A stretch of 15,788 nucleotides of DNA from a bacterium (GTDB lineage: Bacteria > Patescibacteriota > Minisyncoccia > UBA6257 > Colwellbacteraceae), in assembly GCA_021811305.1 (NCBI GenBank), contig JAJZPD010000013.1:1-15788 (forward strand), given 5' to 3'. The position numbers and the translations under genes were made by a program. Under the pieces are notes generated by a model. That model did not search any database, had not been told where the DNA came from, and saw nothing but the letters and a program-made list of their open reading frames with translations. This document shows, in pieces, positions 1-6,626 of this stretch (its first letter is position 1; the number at the start of each line of letters is the position of its first letter).

Positions 1-227
1 AACATCCGATCGTGAGCGAAAAGGCCGTCTCCCTGTCGAATAACGGGCAGTACGTATTTTTAATCGACCGCCGCGCCAACCGCAGCGAGATTCAAAAGCT
101 CGTGGAAGAAACCTACAAGGTGAAAGTCGTCGGCGTCAACATCATCCGCATCAAGAACAAGAAGAGGGATATCAAGAAAGCCGTCGTTACCCTGAAAGCG
201 GGGGACAAGATTAATATCGAATCATGA
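1..227 (+). CDS. rplW: Ribosomal protein L23 (uL23), 5' partial
   Basis: This is the C-terminal part of L23, a large-subunit protein that binds 23S rRNA beside the peptide exit tunnel and docks trigger factor and SRP. The frame is open to the left edge: codons from position 3 read HPIVSEKA, matching the conserved family motif P-x-I-T/S-E-K-A. The GTG at 12 is therefore an internal valine, not the start, and the true start lies upstream of the window. The visible part continues with QYVFLIDRRANRSEIQ and a basic loop (RIKNKKRD), as expected for L23. It ends in TGA and overlaps the L2 start by 4 bp (ATGA), which implies translational coupling. Identification is secure; only the 5' end is missing. 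Confidence 0.95.
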   Translation, partial: HPIVSEKAVSLSNNGQYVFLIDRRANRSEIQKLVEETYKVKVVGVNIIRIKNKKRDIKKAVVTLKAGDKINIES

Positions 228-1060
228 AGCACTACAATCCAACAACCGCGTCGCGCCGCCATATGACCTCTCCCGATTTTTCGGGACTGAGCAAGGTTAA
301 GCCTTTAAAGAAAAAGACTTCCACCTTAAAGTCCTCGAGCGGCCGCAATAACCAGGGACGCATTACCGTCCGCCACCGCGGCGGAGGAAACAAGCGCTCT
401 TACCGCGAAATCGATTTCCGCCAGAACCTGGCGGGAGTTAACGGACGGGTCGAGGCCTTGGAGTACGACCCGTACCGCACCGCTTTCATTATGCGCGTGA
501 TCTATCGCAACGGCGACCGCCGCTACCATTTGGCTCCGCACGGGGTTAAAATCGGCGACGATATCGCTTCCGGAGAGTCCGCGGCTTTGACCCCGGGCAA
601 CCGACTTCCGCTTAAGAACATCCCGGTCGGCTACGCCGTCCACAACGTCGAACTTAATCCGGGAAAAGGAGGGCAGGTTGTCCGCAGCGCTGGAAGCTCG
701 GCTTCCGTCTTGGCGCACGAGGACGGGTATACCCATCTCAAGATGCCGTCCGGAGAGGTTCGCAAGATTCTTTGGGACAACCTGGCTTCGGTCGGGCAGG
801 TTTCCAACCAGGACAATAAGTTGGTGAACTTGGGCAAGGCCGGAAGAGTCCGTCACATGGGAGTGAGACCGACCGTAAGAGGTACCGTCATGAACCCCGT
901 CGACCACCCGTACGGAGGTGGTGAGGGTCGCCAGCCGCGCGGAACCCGCCGCCCGAAGACCTTGTGGGGTAAGGTTACCGGCGGACGCAAGACCCGCGAA
1001 AAGCGCAAGTGGTCCAACAAACTGATCGTCAGCCGTCGCCCTAAAAAGAAGAAGAAATAA
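224..1060 (+). CDS. rplB: Ribosomal protein L2 (uL2)
   Basis: L2 is a large-subunit protein needed for subunit association and the peptidyl transferase centre. The product is 278 aa, close to the usual 273-277. It has the N-terminal RNA-binding OB-like region with RITVRHRGGGNKR, then the SH3-like domain and the conserved loop NPVDHPYGGGEGR near residues 224-236. The histidine equivalent to E. coli His229 is kept (residue 228), while the next conserved His of HPHGG is Tyr. The usual PWG motif reads LWG. The C-terminus is a lysine run. The ATG overlaps the L23 stop (ATGA) and no Shine-Dalgarno site is visible, so translation probably depends on coupling to rplW. Confidence 0.98.
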   Translation: MKHYNPTTASRRHMTSPDFSGLSKVKPLKKKTSTLKSSSGRNNQGRITVRHRGGGNKRSYREIDFRQNLAGVNGRVEALEYDPYRTAFIMRVIYRNGDRRYHLAPHGVKIGDDIASGESAALTPGNRLPLKNIPVGYAVHNVELNPGKGGQVVRSAGSSASVLAHEDGYTHLKMPSGEVRKILWDNLASVGQVSNQDNKLVNLGKAGRVRHMGVRPTVRGTVMNPVDHPYGGGEGRQPRGTRRPKTLWGKVTGGRKTREKRKWSNKLIVSRRPKKKKK

Positions 1061-1069
1061 AGAAACACC

Positions 1070-1381
1070 ATGAGCAGATCGTCTTATAAAGGTCCATACA
1101 TCGATCCGCGCCTCTTAAAAAAGGTGGCGCTATTGAAGGTGGGCGACCGCACGGTCATCAAGACCTGGTCGCGCAGTTCGGAGATAGCTCCGGAGATGGT
1201 GGGATTCACTTTCGGAGTTCACAACGGCAAAGACTTCATTCCAGTCTTGATTACCGAGGAAATGGTCGGTCACCGTTTAGGTGAATTTGCTTCAACCAGA
1301 AAGTTCGTTCGCCACGGAGGAAAGATCCAGAAAGAGCTGGAAACCAAAGCTAAGGCCGCTGAGAGTACTGTTAAGAAATAA
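1070..1381 (+). CDS. rpsS: Ribosomal protein S19 (uS19)
   Basis: S19 is a small-subunit head protein that pairs with S13 near the A-site tRNA. The 103-aa product starts MSRSSYKGPYID, and the family motifs follow: IKTWSRSSEIAPEMVGFTF, then HNGKDFIPVLITEEMVGH and LGEFASTRKFVRHGG. A short charged tail rich in Lys/Ala extends past the globular core. The gene lies 9 bp after L2 and 5 bp before L22. The start is preceded by AAACACC with no Shine-Dalgarno site, a context shared with several neighbours. Confidence 0.98.
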   Translation: MSRSSYKGPYIDPRLLKKVALLKVGDRTVIKTWSRSSEIAPEMVGFTFGVHNGKDFIPVLITEEMVGHRLGEFASTRKFVRHGGKIQKELETKAKAAESTVKK

Positions 1382-1386
1382 ACGCC

Positions 1387-1902
1387 ATGAACGAAGCTAA
1401 AGCTATTTTGAAAAACTTGGACATCGCGCCGCGCAAGGTCAGACTGGTCGCTAATTTGATCCGCGGGTTAGCGGTGAACGAGGCTTTAGCCCAGCTAGAG
1501 ATGAACTCCTTGCGCAGCTCCGCTCCGATCAAGAAGTTGATCTACTCGGCGGTGGCTAACGCCAAGAACGCCCATCTCGACGAAGCCAGGCTTTACGTGA
1601 AGACGATTTACGTCGACAAGGGGATAATGCTTAAAAGGTATCTGCCCCGCGCGCAGGGCCGAGCGACCCCGTTGCAGAAAAAGCGCAGTCGTGTCACTTT
1701 GGTCTTGGGCGAGAAGGAACAGAAGCAGCGCTTCGTCCTCCACCGCCACGGCGCCAAGCCGAAAACCGCGGCCAAGCAGCCGAAAGAGGAAAAGGTCAGT
1801 AAGCCGCCTCGTTCGGCCGTTAAAGAGAAGGCTGAGGTCAAGCCGCGCGAAGAAAAAGGAGCCGAAACCACGCGTCGCATGTTCAGGAGGAAGGCTATAT
1901 AA
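1387..1902 (+). CDS. rplV: Ribosomal protein L22 (uL22) with long charged C-terminal tail
   Basis: L22 lines the nascent-peptide exit tunnel with an extended beta hairpin. The core (about residues 1-112) shows the family pattern: LDIAPRKVRLVANLIRG near the start, then SAVANAKNAH, and the hairpin with KRYLPRAQGRATP. Most bacterial L22 proteins end at about 110-120 aa. This one is 171 aa: some 55-60 extra residues form a low-complexity tail of Lys, Glu, Arg, Pro and Ala ending in RRMFRRKAI. The tail is in frame, with no stop or frameshift. The gene sits 5 bp after S19, and its start context is AAACGCC without a Shine-Dalgarno site. Confidence 0.97.
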   Translation: MNEAKAILKNLDIAPRKVRLVANLIRGLAVNEALAQLEMNSLRSSAPIKKLIYSAVANAKNAHLDEARLYVKTIYVDKGIMLKRYLPRAQGRATPLQKKRSRVTLVLGEKEQKQRFVLHRHGAKPKTAAKQPKEEKVSKPPRSAVKEKAEVKPREEKGAETTRRMFRRKAI

Positions 1903-1907
1903 AAACC

Positions 1908-2555
1908 ATGGGAAGAAGAATAAAACCAAACTCATATCGATTAGGCGTCACCAAGCCTTGGGACGCGCGCTGGATAACCAACAAGCGCAATTTTGCCGCG
2001 TGGCTTGAAGAGGACGAGAAGATCCGCGCCTTGATTATGAAAAAAATCGGTCAGGCCGGAGTGGCTCGCATCGAAATCGAGCGCACCCCGGACCGTTACC
2101 GCATTTTCATCAAAGCTAGCCGCCCGGGACTCATCATCGGCCGCGGCGGAAAGGGCGTTGAAGACTTGACGAAGGCCTTGGAAAAGGCTATTAAATCTAA
2201 GGTTGCCTTAAACTTAAGCGTCGAGGAATTGAAGCGCACCGAGGTTTCGGCTACGGTTGTCGCTCAAAACATCGCTTGGGATCTGGAGAAGCGCTTCAAG
2301 TTTCGCCGGACCATCAAAAAGTACCTCGACTCTTTGAAGCAGAACCGCGACGTCAAGGGCGCGAAGATAACCGTTTCCGGAAGATTGGACGGCAACGAAA
2401 TAGCTCGCACCGAAACATTGATGAGCGGCAAACTTCCGCTTTCGACTCTACGCGCCGACATCGATTACGGCGAAGCTACGGCTTTCACGACTTACGGTAC
2501 GATTGGCATCAAGGTTTGGATCAACCGCGGAGAAGTTTTCGCGGAAAGGAGGTAA
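1908..2555 (+). CDS. rpsC: Ribosomal protein S3 (uS3)
   Basis: S3 is a small-subunit protein at the mRNA entry site. The product is 215 aa, within the normal 210-235 range. The N-terminus (GRRIKPNSYRLGVTKPWDARW) matches the family. A KH RNA-binding domain carries the GRGG loop at residues 78-81 (IIGRGGKGVEDL), and the C-terminal domain contains SGRLDGNEIARTE and RADIDYG. An AGGAGG lies at 1885-1890 inside the end of rplV, but 17 nt from the ATG, which is long for a Shine-Dalgarno site. The immediate context is AAAAACC. The last codons (GAA AGG AGG TAA) double as the ribosome binding site of L16. Confidence 0.98.
   Translation: MGRRIKPNSYRLGVTKPWDARWITNKRNFAAWLEEDEKIRALIMKKIGQAGVARIEIERTPDRYRIFIKASRPGLIIGRGGKGVEDLTKALEKAIKSKVALNLSVEELKRTEVSATVVAQNIAWDLEKRFKFRRTIKKYLDSLKQNRDVKGAKITVSGRLDGNEIARTETLMSGKLPLSTLRADIDYGEATAFTTYGTIGIKVWINRGEVFAERR
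2545..2553 (+). promoter_or_regulatory. Strong Shine-Dalgarno site for L16, inside the end of rpsC
   Basis: AAAGGAGGT lies 10 nt before the L16 ATG. It is made of the last Glu-Arg-Arg codons of S3 plus the first base of its stop codon. It is the best Shine-Dalgarno match in the window and contrasts with most neighbouring genes, which have none. Confidence 0.85.
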
Positions 2556-2563
2556 TTTGAAAC

Positions 2564-2977
2564 ATGCTTATTCCGAAAAAGGTCAAACATCGAAAATGGC
2601 AGAAAGGACGCTCGCGCGGACGCAACATCGACACCCGCGGGTGCTATTTGGCTTTCGGAACGTACGGCCTGCAGGCCACCGAGCCGGCCTGGCTGAAGGC
2701 CAACCAGATTGAGGCGGCGCGCCGCACCATCACCAACTTCATTAAAAGAGAAGGGAAAATTTGGATTCGCGTCTTCCCCGACAAGCCGGTAACCAAACGC
2801 CCGCCGGAAGTGACGATGGGCGGAGGGAAAGGAGCTGTCGACCATTACGTCTTTCCGGTCAAACCGGGCCGCATCGTTTTCGAGATGGATGGCGTGAAGG
2901 ACGAAGTGGCGAGGCGCGCTTTGACTTTGGCCGGACACAAGCTGCCTTTCAAGACTCGAATTGTAACTAAAGATTAA
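2564..2977 (+). CDS. rplP: Ribosomal protein L16 (uL16)
   Basis: L16 helps to place the A-site tRNA and is one of the last large-subunit proteins to assemble. The 137-aa product has the full family layout: MLIPKKVKHRKWQKGRSRG, then QIEAARRTI, then GKIWIRVFPDKPVTKRP, and a C-terminus with EMDGV and LPFKTRIVTKD. One change stands out: the conserved Arg equivalent to E. coli Arg81 (RMGKGKG) is Thr84 here (TMGGGKG). That arginine is the residue hydroxylated by YcfD/RoxA in E. coli. Translation starts from a strong Shine-Dalgarno site, and L29 follows after 9 bp. Confidence 0.98.
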   Translation: MLIPKKVKHRKWQKGRSRGRNIDTRGCYLAFGTYGLQATEPAWLKANQIEAARRTITNFIKREGKIWIRVFPDKPVTKRPPEVTMGGGKGAVDHYVFPVKPGRIVFEMDGVKDEVARRALTLAGHKLPFKTRIVTKD

Positions 2978-2986
2978 ACCGGCAAG

Positions 2987-3193
2987 ATGAAAAAAAGCGA
3001 CATTTCAAAACTTAAGGAAAAAGCGGTTCCCGAATTAGAAAAAGAACTGGCATCGACTCGTGAAAAAGTGGCGGAACTGCGCGTCAGCGTTTATCGCGGC
3101 AAGCACAGCGATGTCCCCGGGTTGCGCGAAGCCAGGCGCAAGGTTGCCCGCATTCTAACTTTTCTAAAGCAAAACCAACATGGCGGAAAATAA
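2987..3193 (+). CDS. rpmC: Ribosomal protein L29 (uL29)
   Basis: L29 is a small two-helix protein beside the exit tunnel, next to L23. The product is 68 aa, a normal length. It starts MKKSDISKLKEKAVPELEKE, and the second helix has the typical REARRKVARILTFLKQ. The sequence is mostly predicted helix, as in the family. Its last 14 bp overlap the start of rpsQ in another frame, so the two are probably translationally coupled. Confidence 0.95.
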   Translation: MKKSDISKLKEKAVPELEKELASTREKVAELRVSVYRGKHSDVPGLREARRKVARILTFLKQNQHGGK

Positions 3194-3500
3194 AACAAAA
3201 CGAAATAAGAGGCTGGAAGGCGTAGTTGTCTCCAACAAGATGGCCAAAACCGTCGTGGTTCTGGTCGAGCGGCTTAAGCTTTCGCCGAAATATAAAAAAT
3301 ACCACAAGGTTTCCAAGCGCTTTAAAGCCCATGATGAAAAGGGCGAGTACCGCCTGGGCGACCGCGTTGCAATCGAAGAAACAAGGCCTCTGTCGCGCGA
3401 CAAGAAGTGGCGCGTGATTAAGCTCATCGCCAAAAGCCAGAAAGAAGTCGTTAAGCCGGAGGAGGTTTTGGAAGAGACCCCTGCCGAAGTTAGCGCATAA
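3180..3500 (+). CDS. rpsQ: Ribosomal protein S17 (uS17)
   Basis: S17 is an OB-fold small-subunit protein that binds the 5' domain of 16S rRNA. The 106-aa product contains LEGVVVSNKMAKTVVV, then a KYKKYHKVSKRFKAHDE segment and the GDRVAIEETRPLSRDKKWRV motif typical of the family. The core ends near residue 85; a further 20 or so acidic residues (EEVLEETPAEVSA) make a short tail. The start codon lies inside the end of rpmC (14-bp overlap) with no clear Shine-Dalgarno site. Confidence 0.97.
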   Translation: MAENKTKRNKRLEGVVVSNKMAKTVVVLVERLKLSPKYKKYHKVSKRFKAHDEKGEYRLGDRVAIEETRPLSRDKKWRVIKLIAKSQKEVVKPEEVLEETPAEVSA

Positions 3501-3512
3501 CAAATCACTGCC

Positions 3513-3875
3513 ATGATCCAAGAACGCTCAATATTAACCGTAGCCGACAACTCTGGCGCCAAGCTGGTCAGGTGCTTCCGCATCCTCGGGGCGCGCAAGC
3601 GGTATGCCGGCATCGGCGATATTATTATTGCTTCGGTGCAAACCGCCGAGCCCAGGAAAAACGTTAAGAAGAGAGACGTGGTGCGCGCGGTTGTTGTCAG
3701 GACCAAGAACGCTCTGCGCCGCCGCGATGGCAGCTACGTCCGTTTCGACGATAATGCGGTTGTCTTGGTCGAGAAGAACGAGCCTAAAGCTACCAGAATC
3801 TTCGGGCCTGTTCCCCGCGAGTTGAAAGAGAAGGGCTACGACAAAATAGTTTCGCTGGCTGAAGAAATAGTTTAG
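3513..3875 (+). CDS. rplN: Ribosomal protein L14 (uL14)
   Basis: L14 lies at the subunit interface and contacts 16S rRNA helix 14; it is also the binding site of the silencing factor RsfS. The product is 120 aa, the normal length is about 122. Conserved segments are ILTVADNSGAKLVRC near the N-terminus, then KRYAGIGDIIIASV, VVRAVVVRTK, the loop around FDDNAVVLV, and the C-terminal TRIFGPVPRELKEK. The gene is 12 bp after S17, and the start context is CACTGCC without a Shine-Dalgarno site. Confidence 0.98.
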   Translation: MIQERSILTVADNSGAKLVRCFRILGARKRYAGIGDIIIASVQTAEPRKNVKKRDVVRAVVVRTKNALRRRDGSYVRFDDNAVVLVEKNEPKATRIFGPVPRELKEKGYDKIVSLAEEIV

Positions 3876-3902
3876 TCTCTCGGTAAGCCAGAAACAAAAA
3901 CC

Positions 3903-4208
3903 ATGAAGATCAAGAAAAACGACAAAGTAATGATAATGAAAGGTAAAGACCGCGGTAAGACCGGCAAGGTTTCCGCTGTCTTCGCCAAAGAAAATCGTGT
4001 TTTGGTCGATGGCTTGAATTTGTACAAGAAGACTGTCCGTCCGCGTCGCGCCGAAGAGAAGGGTCAGATTATCTCCGTTTCCAAGCCGATGGCGGCGGCT
4101 AATGTGCAGGTGGTCTGCCCCTCCTGCGGCCAACCAACGAGAATTGGTTACGAAGTCGGGAATAAGGCCAAGAACAGAATTTGTAAGAAATGCAAAAAAA
4201 CTCTCTAG
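3903..4208 (+). CDS. rplX: Ribosomal protein L24 (uL24)
   Basis: L24 starts large-subunit assembly by binding the 5' region of 23S rRNA. The 101-aa product has an N-terminal KOW motif (residues 5-32, KNDKVMIMKGKDRGKTGKV) and a middle region with RPRRAEEKGQI. Its C-terminal segment carries four cysteines at 72, 75, 94 and 97 (CPSC and CKKC) that could bind zinc, as in many bacterial L24 proteins. The 27-bp gap before it is the widest between ribosomal genes in the window. Its last 19 bp overlap the start of rplE. Confidence 0.97.
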   Translation: MKIKKNDKVMIMKGKDRGKTGKVSAVFAKENRVLVDGLNLYKKTVRPRRAEEKGQIISVSKPMAAANVQVVCPSCGQPTRIGYEVGNKAKNRICKKCKKTL

Positions 4209-4666
4209 AAAAAATAGTGGTTTCCGTCGGATTGGGACGGGCGCGGACCAGCCCGCAATTCGAGGATAAGATACTCCCCGAAATTTCAAAGGACCTCGAA
4301 TTGATTACCGGCCAGAAGCCGGCTTTGCGGCGGGCGAAGAAATCCATCGCCGGCTTTAAGGTGCGCGAGGGCGACATCGTCGGACTGACAGTTACCTTGA
4401 GAGGCGGCCGCATGAAAGACTTTCTGGCCAAGCTGGCCGGAGCGGTCCTGCCGCGAATCCGCGATTTCCGCGGTTTGGATTTGAAAAATATTGATTCCTC
4501 TGGTAACCTAACAATCGGTCTCAAGGAACACGTGATTTTCCCGGAGATAAACCAAGATGTCAGTCATGTCGCTTTCGGTTTGGAGGTGACGCTGGTTTCT
4601 TCGTCCAAGAGCAGGGAAGAGAACGAGGAGTTTTACCGTTCCCTGGGCATTCCGTTTAAGAAATAA
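4190..4666 (+). CDS. rplE: Ribosomal protein L5 (uL5), short at the N-terminus
   Basis: L5 binds 5S rRNA and the P-site tRNA elbow in the central protuberance. The product is 158 aa, against about 179 in E. coli. It begins at LEKIVVSVGLG, which aligns with residues from about 30 of the usual protein, so the first helix is absent. An in-frame TAA at 4184-4186 rules out an upstream start. The rest is normal: ITGQKPALRRAKKSIAGFK, then GLTVTLRGGRM, VLPRIRDFRGL, and EHVIFPEI near the C-terminus. The start is embedded in rplX (19-bp overlap), so it is probably translated by coupling. Confidence 0.96.
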   Translation: MQKNSLEKIVVSVGLGRARTSPQFEDKILPEISKDLELITGQKPALRRAKKSIAGFKVREGDIVGLTVTLRGGRMKDFLAKLAGAVLPRIRDFRGLDLKNIDSSGNLTIGLKEHVIFPEINQDVSHVAFGLEVTLVSSSKSREENEEFYRSLGIPFKK

Positions 4667-4667
4667 A

Positions 4668-4853
4668 ATGGCTAAGCAATCGGTAATAGCGCGAGCAAAA
4701 AAAGAACCAAAATTTTCAAGCCGGGAAGTTCGGCGCTGTTTTCGTTGCGGCCGCAAACACGGCTATATAAGGGATTTTGGAATTTGCCGTATCTGCTTCC
4801 GAGAAATGGCTAGCGCCGGCAAAATCCCCGGAGTTAAAAAAGCAAGCTGGTAA
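4668..4853 (+). CDS. rpsN: Ribosomal protein S14 type Z (uS14), zinc-binding
   Basis: S14 is a small-subunit head protein. This is the short zinc-ribbon form: 61 aa with cysteines 24, 27, 40 and 43 (CFRC and CRIC), plus the family-typical HGYIRDFGICRICFRE and a C-terminal PGVKKASW. It begins 1 bp after the L5 stop and ends in TAA, followed by T and the S8 ATG. The gene is sometimes called rpsZ. Recognition is secure from the cysteine spacing and the C-terminal motif. Confidence 0.97.
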   Translation: MAKQSVIARAKKEPKFSSREVRRCFRCGRKHGYIRDFGICRICFREMASAGKIPGVKKASW

Positions 4854-4854
4854 T

Positions 4855-5238
4855 ATGTATTTCAATTCTTTGACTAGAGTTAAAAATGGCCTGACGCGGA
4901 AGTCGGACAAGATCAAACTCCCTTATTCCAAGGGCGATTTTGCCGTTCTGGAGCTCCTGTCGAAGAAGGGATACGTGGATTCCGTCGCCCGCAAGGGACG
5001 CGGCGTGAAGAGGATAATCGAGGTTAAACTGAAGTACGACGACGCCAAGCATCCGCAGATTTCGGGAATGAAGTTTATCTCCCTGCCTTCGCGGAGGGTT
5101 TACGTCGGCTACAAAGACTTAAAGAAGTCGCACCAAGGCCATGGCCATTTCGTAGTTTCCACCTCAAAAGGAATTAAGGACGGATACGAGGCCCGCCGCG
5201 AGAAGCTCGGCGGAGAGCTATTATTTGAAATTTGGTAA
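4855..5238 (+). CDS. rpsH: Ribosomal protein S8 (uS8)
   Basis: S8 binds the central domain of 16S rRNA; in E. coli it also represses the spc operon. The frame is open back to 4777, but that stretch lies wholly inside rpsN. The ATG at 4855 gives MYFNSLTRVKNGL, the proper S8 N-terminus, and a 127-aa product. The conserved C-terminal block VSTSKGIKDGYEARREKLGG and the final aromatic residue after GGELLFEI are present. The start is in a TAATATG junction directly after rpsN. No S8-binding element was recognised in the mRNA. Confidence 0.97.
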   Translation: MYFNSLTRVKNGLTRKSDKIKLPYSKGDFAVLELLSKKGYVDSVARKGRGVKRIIEVKLKYDDAKHPQISGMKFISLPSRRVYVGYKDLKKSHQGHGHFVVSTSKGIKDGYEARREKLGGELLFEIW

Positions 5239-5239
5239 T

Positions 5240-5785
5240 ATGTCTAAAGTTGGAAAGAAGCCAATAACCATAGAGAAAGGCGTTTCGGTGCAGATCGAGG
5301 ACGATATCATTAAAGTAGCAGGAAGCAACGCTTCGCTGGAAGTTAAGGTTCTGCCGAGCATTTCGGTCAAGGAGGAAAACGGAGAGCTGCTCGTTTCACT
5401 GCTGAGCAAGAACAAGCAGGCGCGGAGCAACTGGGGCACAATGCGCGCCTTATTGCAGAATGCCGTAATCGGCGCCGCCGGAGATTTCTCCAAAGAGCTG
5501 ATTATCGAGGGCGTCGGCTACCGCGCCGAATCAACTCCCGATACGCTGACCTTGAACTTGGGCTACTCGCACCCGATAAAGTTTCCGATACCGACCGGCA
5601 TCAAGATCGCCGTGGAAAAGAATACCATCAAGATTTCCGGAGCAGACAAAGCGGTGGTCGGACAGGTGGCGGCGAAGATCCGCAAATTTCGCAAGCCCGA
5701 GCCGTATAAAGGGAAAGGCATCCGCTACAGCACCGAGGTCGTGAGAAGGAAAGCCGGAAAGAAGGCTGGAACGGCTGGAAAGTAG
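5240..5785 (+). CDS. rplF: Ribosomal protein L6 (uL6)
   Basis: L6 binds near the sarcin-ricin loop and the GTPase-associated region. A TTG at 5225 could extend the frame by five residues, but it lies inside rpsH. The ATG at 5240 gives the canonical start MSKVGKKPITIEKGV and a 181-aa product, as usual for two repeated L6 domains. The second domain has IIEGVGYRAE, LNLGYSHPI and the conserved end VGQVAAKIRKFRKPEPYKGK followed by GIRY. A short Lys/Ala/Gly tail ends the protein. The junction with rpsH is TAATATG. Confidence 0.97.
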   Translation: MSKVGKKPITIEKGVSVQIEDDIIKVAGSNASLEVKVLPSISVKEENGELLVSLLSKNKQARSNWGTMRALLQNAVIGAAGDFSKELIIEGVGYRAESTPDTLTLNLGYSHPIKFPIPTGIKIAVEKNTIKISGADKAVVGQVAAKIRKFRKPEPYKGKGIRYSTEVVRRKAGKKAGTAGK

Positions 5786-5796
5786 GGTAAACAAAA

Positions 5797-6150
5797 ATGC
5801 ACAGAAAAAAACTTAATTTAAGAAGGGAGCGAAGGGCGATCAGAGTCCGGGCCCGCATCGAGCAGGATAATAAATTTCCGCGCCTTTCGGTTTTCCGCAG
5901 CAACAGCCATCTTTACGCCCAGCTTATCGATGACGTACAGGGAAAAACTTTGGTTTCGGCTTCCACTTTGGAGTTGGCTAAGGAGAAGGGAACAAAAAAG
6001 GAACTTAGCGGGAAACTCGGGGGTCTTCTGGCCGAAAAGATGAAAAAGGCCGGCGTAACTAAAACTGTCTTTGACCGCGGTTCTTACAAGTATCACGGAC
6101 GCGTTAAAGAATTGGTGGAAAGCCTACGCCAATCGGGAATCACAATATAA
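5797..6150 (+). CDS. rplR: Ribosomal protein L18 (uL18)
   Basis: L18 carries 5S rRNA to the large subunit together with L5. The 117-aa product has the basic N-terminal arm (HRKKLNLRRERRAIRVRARI) and the core motif PRLSVFRSNSHLYAQLIDD. It continues with LVSAST and a C-terminal segment with VFDRGSYKYHGRVKELVESL. This is a typical bacterial L18. It starts 11 bp after L6 and is followed directly by rpsE. Confidence 0.97.
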   Translation: MHRKKLNLRRERRAIRVRARIEQDNKFPRLSVFRSNSHLYAQLIDDVQGKTLVSASTLELAKEKGTKKELSGKLGGLLAEKMKKAGVTKTVFDRGSYKYHGRVKELVESLRQSGITI

Positions 6151-6151
6151 T

Positions 6152-6619
6152 ATGAACGATAAATTCGCCAAGAAAGATAATTTTAACGAAGAAGTTCTCG
6201 ACCTGCGCCGCGTTACCCGCGTCGTAGCCGGAGGAAAGAGGTTCCGCTTCCGCGCTACCGTCGTCATCGGCGACGGCAACGGCCGCGTCGGCATCGGCGT
6301 GGCCAAGGGGGCAGATGTCGAGCAATCGGTCTCGAAGGCCCGCAGCCAAGCCAAAAAAGCGTTGATTAAGGTAAAAATGAAAGACCGGACGATACCTCAC
6401 GAAGTAGAGGCAAAGTTCAGCGCGGCCAGAGTCTTGATTAAGCCGGCCGCGAGCGGAAAGGGACTTACCGCCGGCGGCGCCGTCCGTGTCGTCTTAAAAA
6501 TGGCCGGAGTGCAGGACGCTACCGCGAAATGCTTAGGCACCACGACCAACAAGCTGACTAATGCCTTAGCCACCGTCAAAGCTTTGAGCGAGTTGCGCAC
6601 CAAAGAAAACCAGCAATAA
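6152..6619 (+). CDS. rpsE: Ribosomal protein S5 (uS5)
   Basis: S5 acts in mRNA helicase activity and decoding fidelity. The frame is open back to 6071 but overlaps rplR there. The ATG at 6152, in a TAATATG junction, gives MNDKFAKKDNFNEEVLDLRR and a 155-aa product. The double-stranded RNA-binding domain follows (RVTRVVAGGKRFRFRATVV, then GDGNGRVGIGVAKGADV). The C-terminal domain has KPAASGKGLTAGGAVRVVL and LGTTTNKLTNALA. Rather than L30, as in most bacteria, the next gene is L15, only 7 bp downstream. Confidence 0.98.
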   Translation: MNDKFAKKDNFNEEVLDLRRVTRVVAGGKRFRFRATVVIGDGNGRVGIGVAKGADVEQSVSKARSQAKKALIKVKMKDRTIPHEVEAKFSAARVLIKPAASGKGLTAGGAVRVVLKMAGVQDATAKCLGTTTNKLTNALATVKALSELRTKENQQ

Positions 6620-6626
6620 TATCATT

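Noticed and set aside
12..227. GTG at 12 as the start of L23
   Set aside because: Upstream codons in frame (H-P-I before V-S-E-K-A) match the conserved L23 motif, so the gene is cut by the window edge.
326..907. 193-codon open frame on the minus strand across L2
   Set aside because: Antisense shadow of rplB; no recognisable motif.
1495..2008. Open frames on both strands over the L22 tail (one could imply that the L22 tail is a frameshift product)
   Set aside because: The + frame runs without a break from the L22 core to a stop 5 bp before rpsC; the others are low-complexity shadows.
3534..4289. 251-codon open frame on the minus strand across L14-L24
   Set aside because: It is antisense to two clear ribosomal genes, and its translation shows no domain or composition of a real protein.
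4777..4854. Earlier in-frame start for S8
   Set aside because: It lies inside rpsN in another frame and adds 26 residues with no similarity to S8; the ATG at 4855 fits the family.
6071..6151. Earlier in-frame start for S5
   Set aside because: It overlaps the end of rplR, and the added 27 residues are unlike S5.
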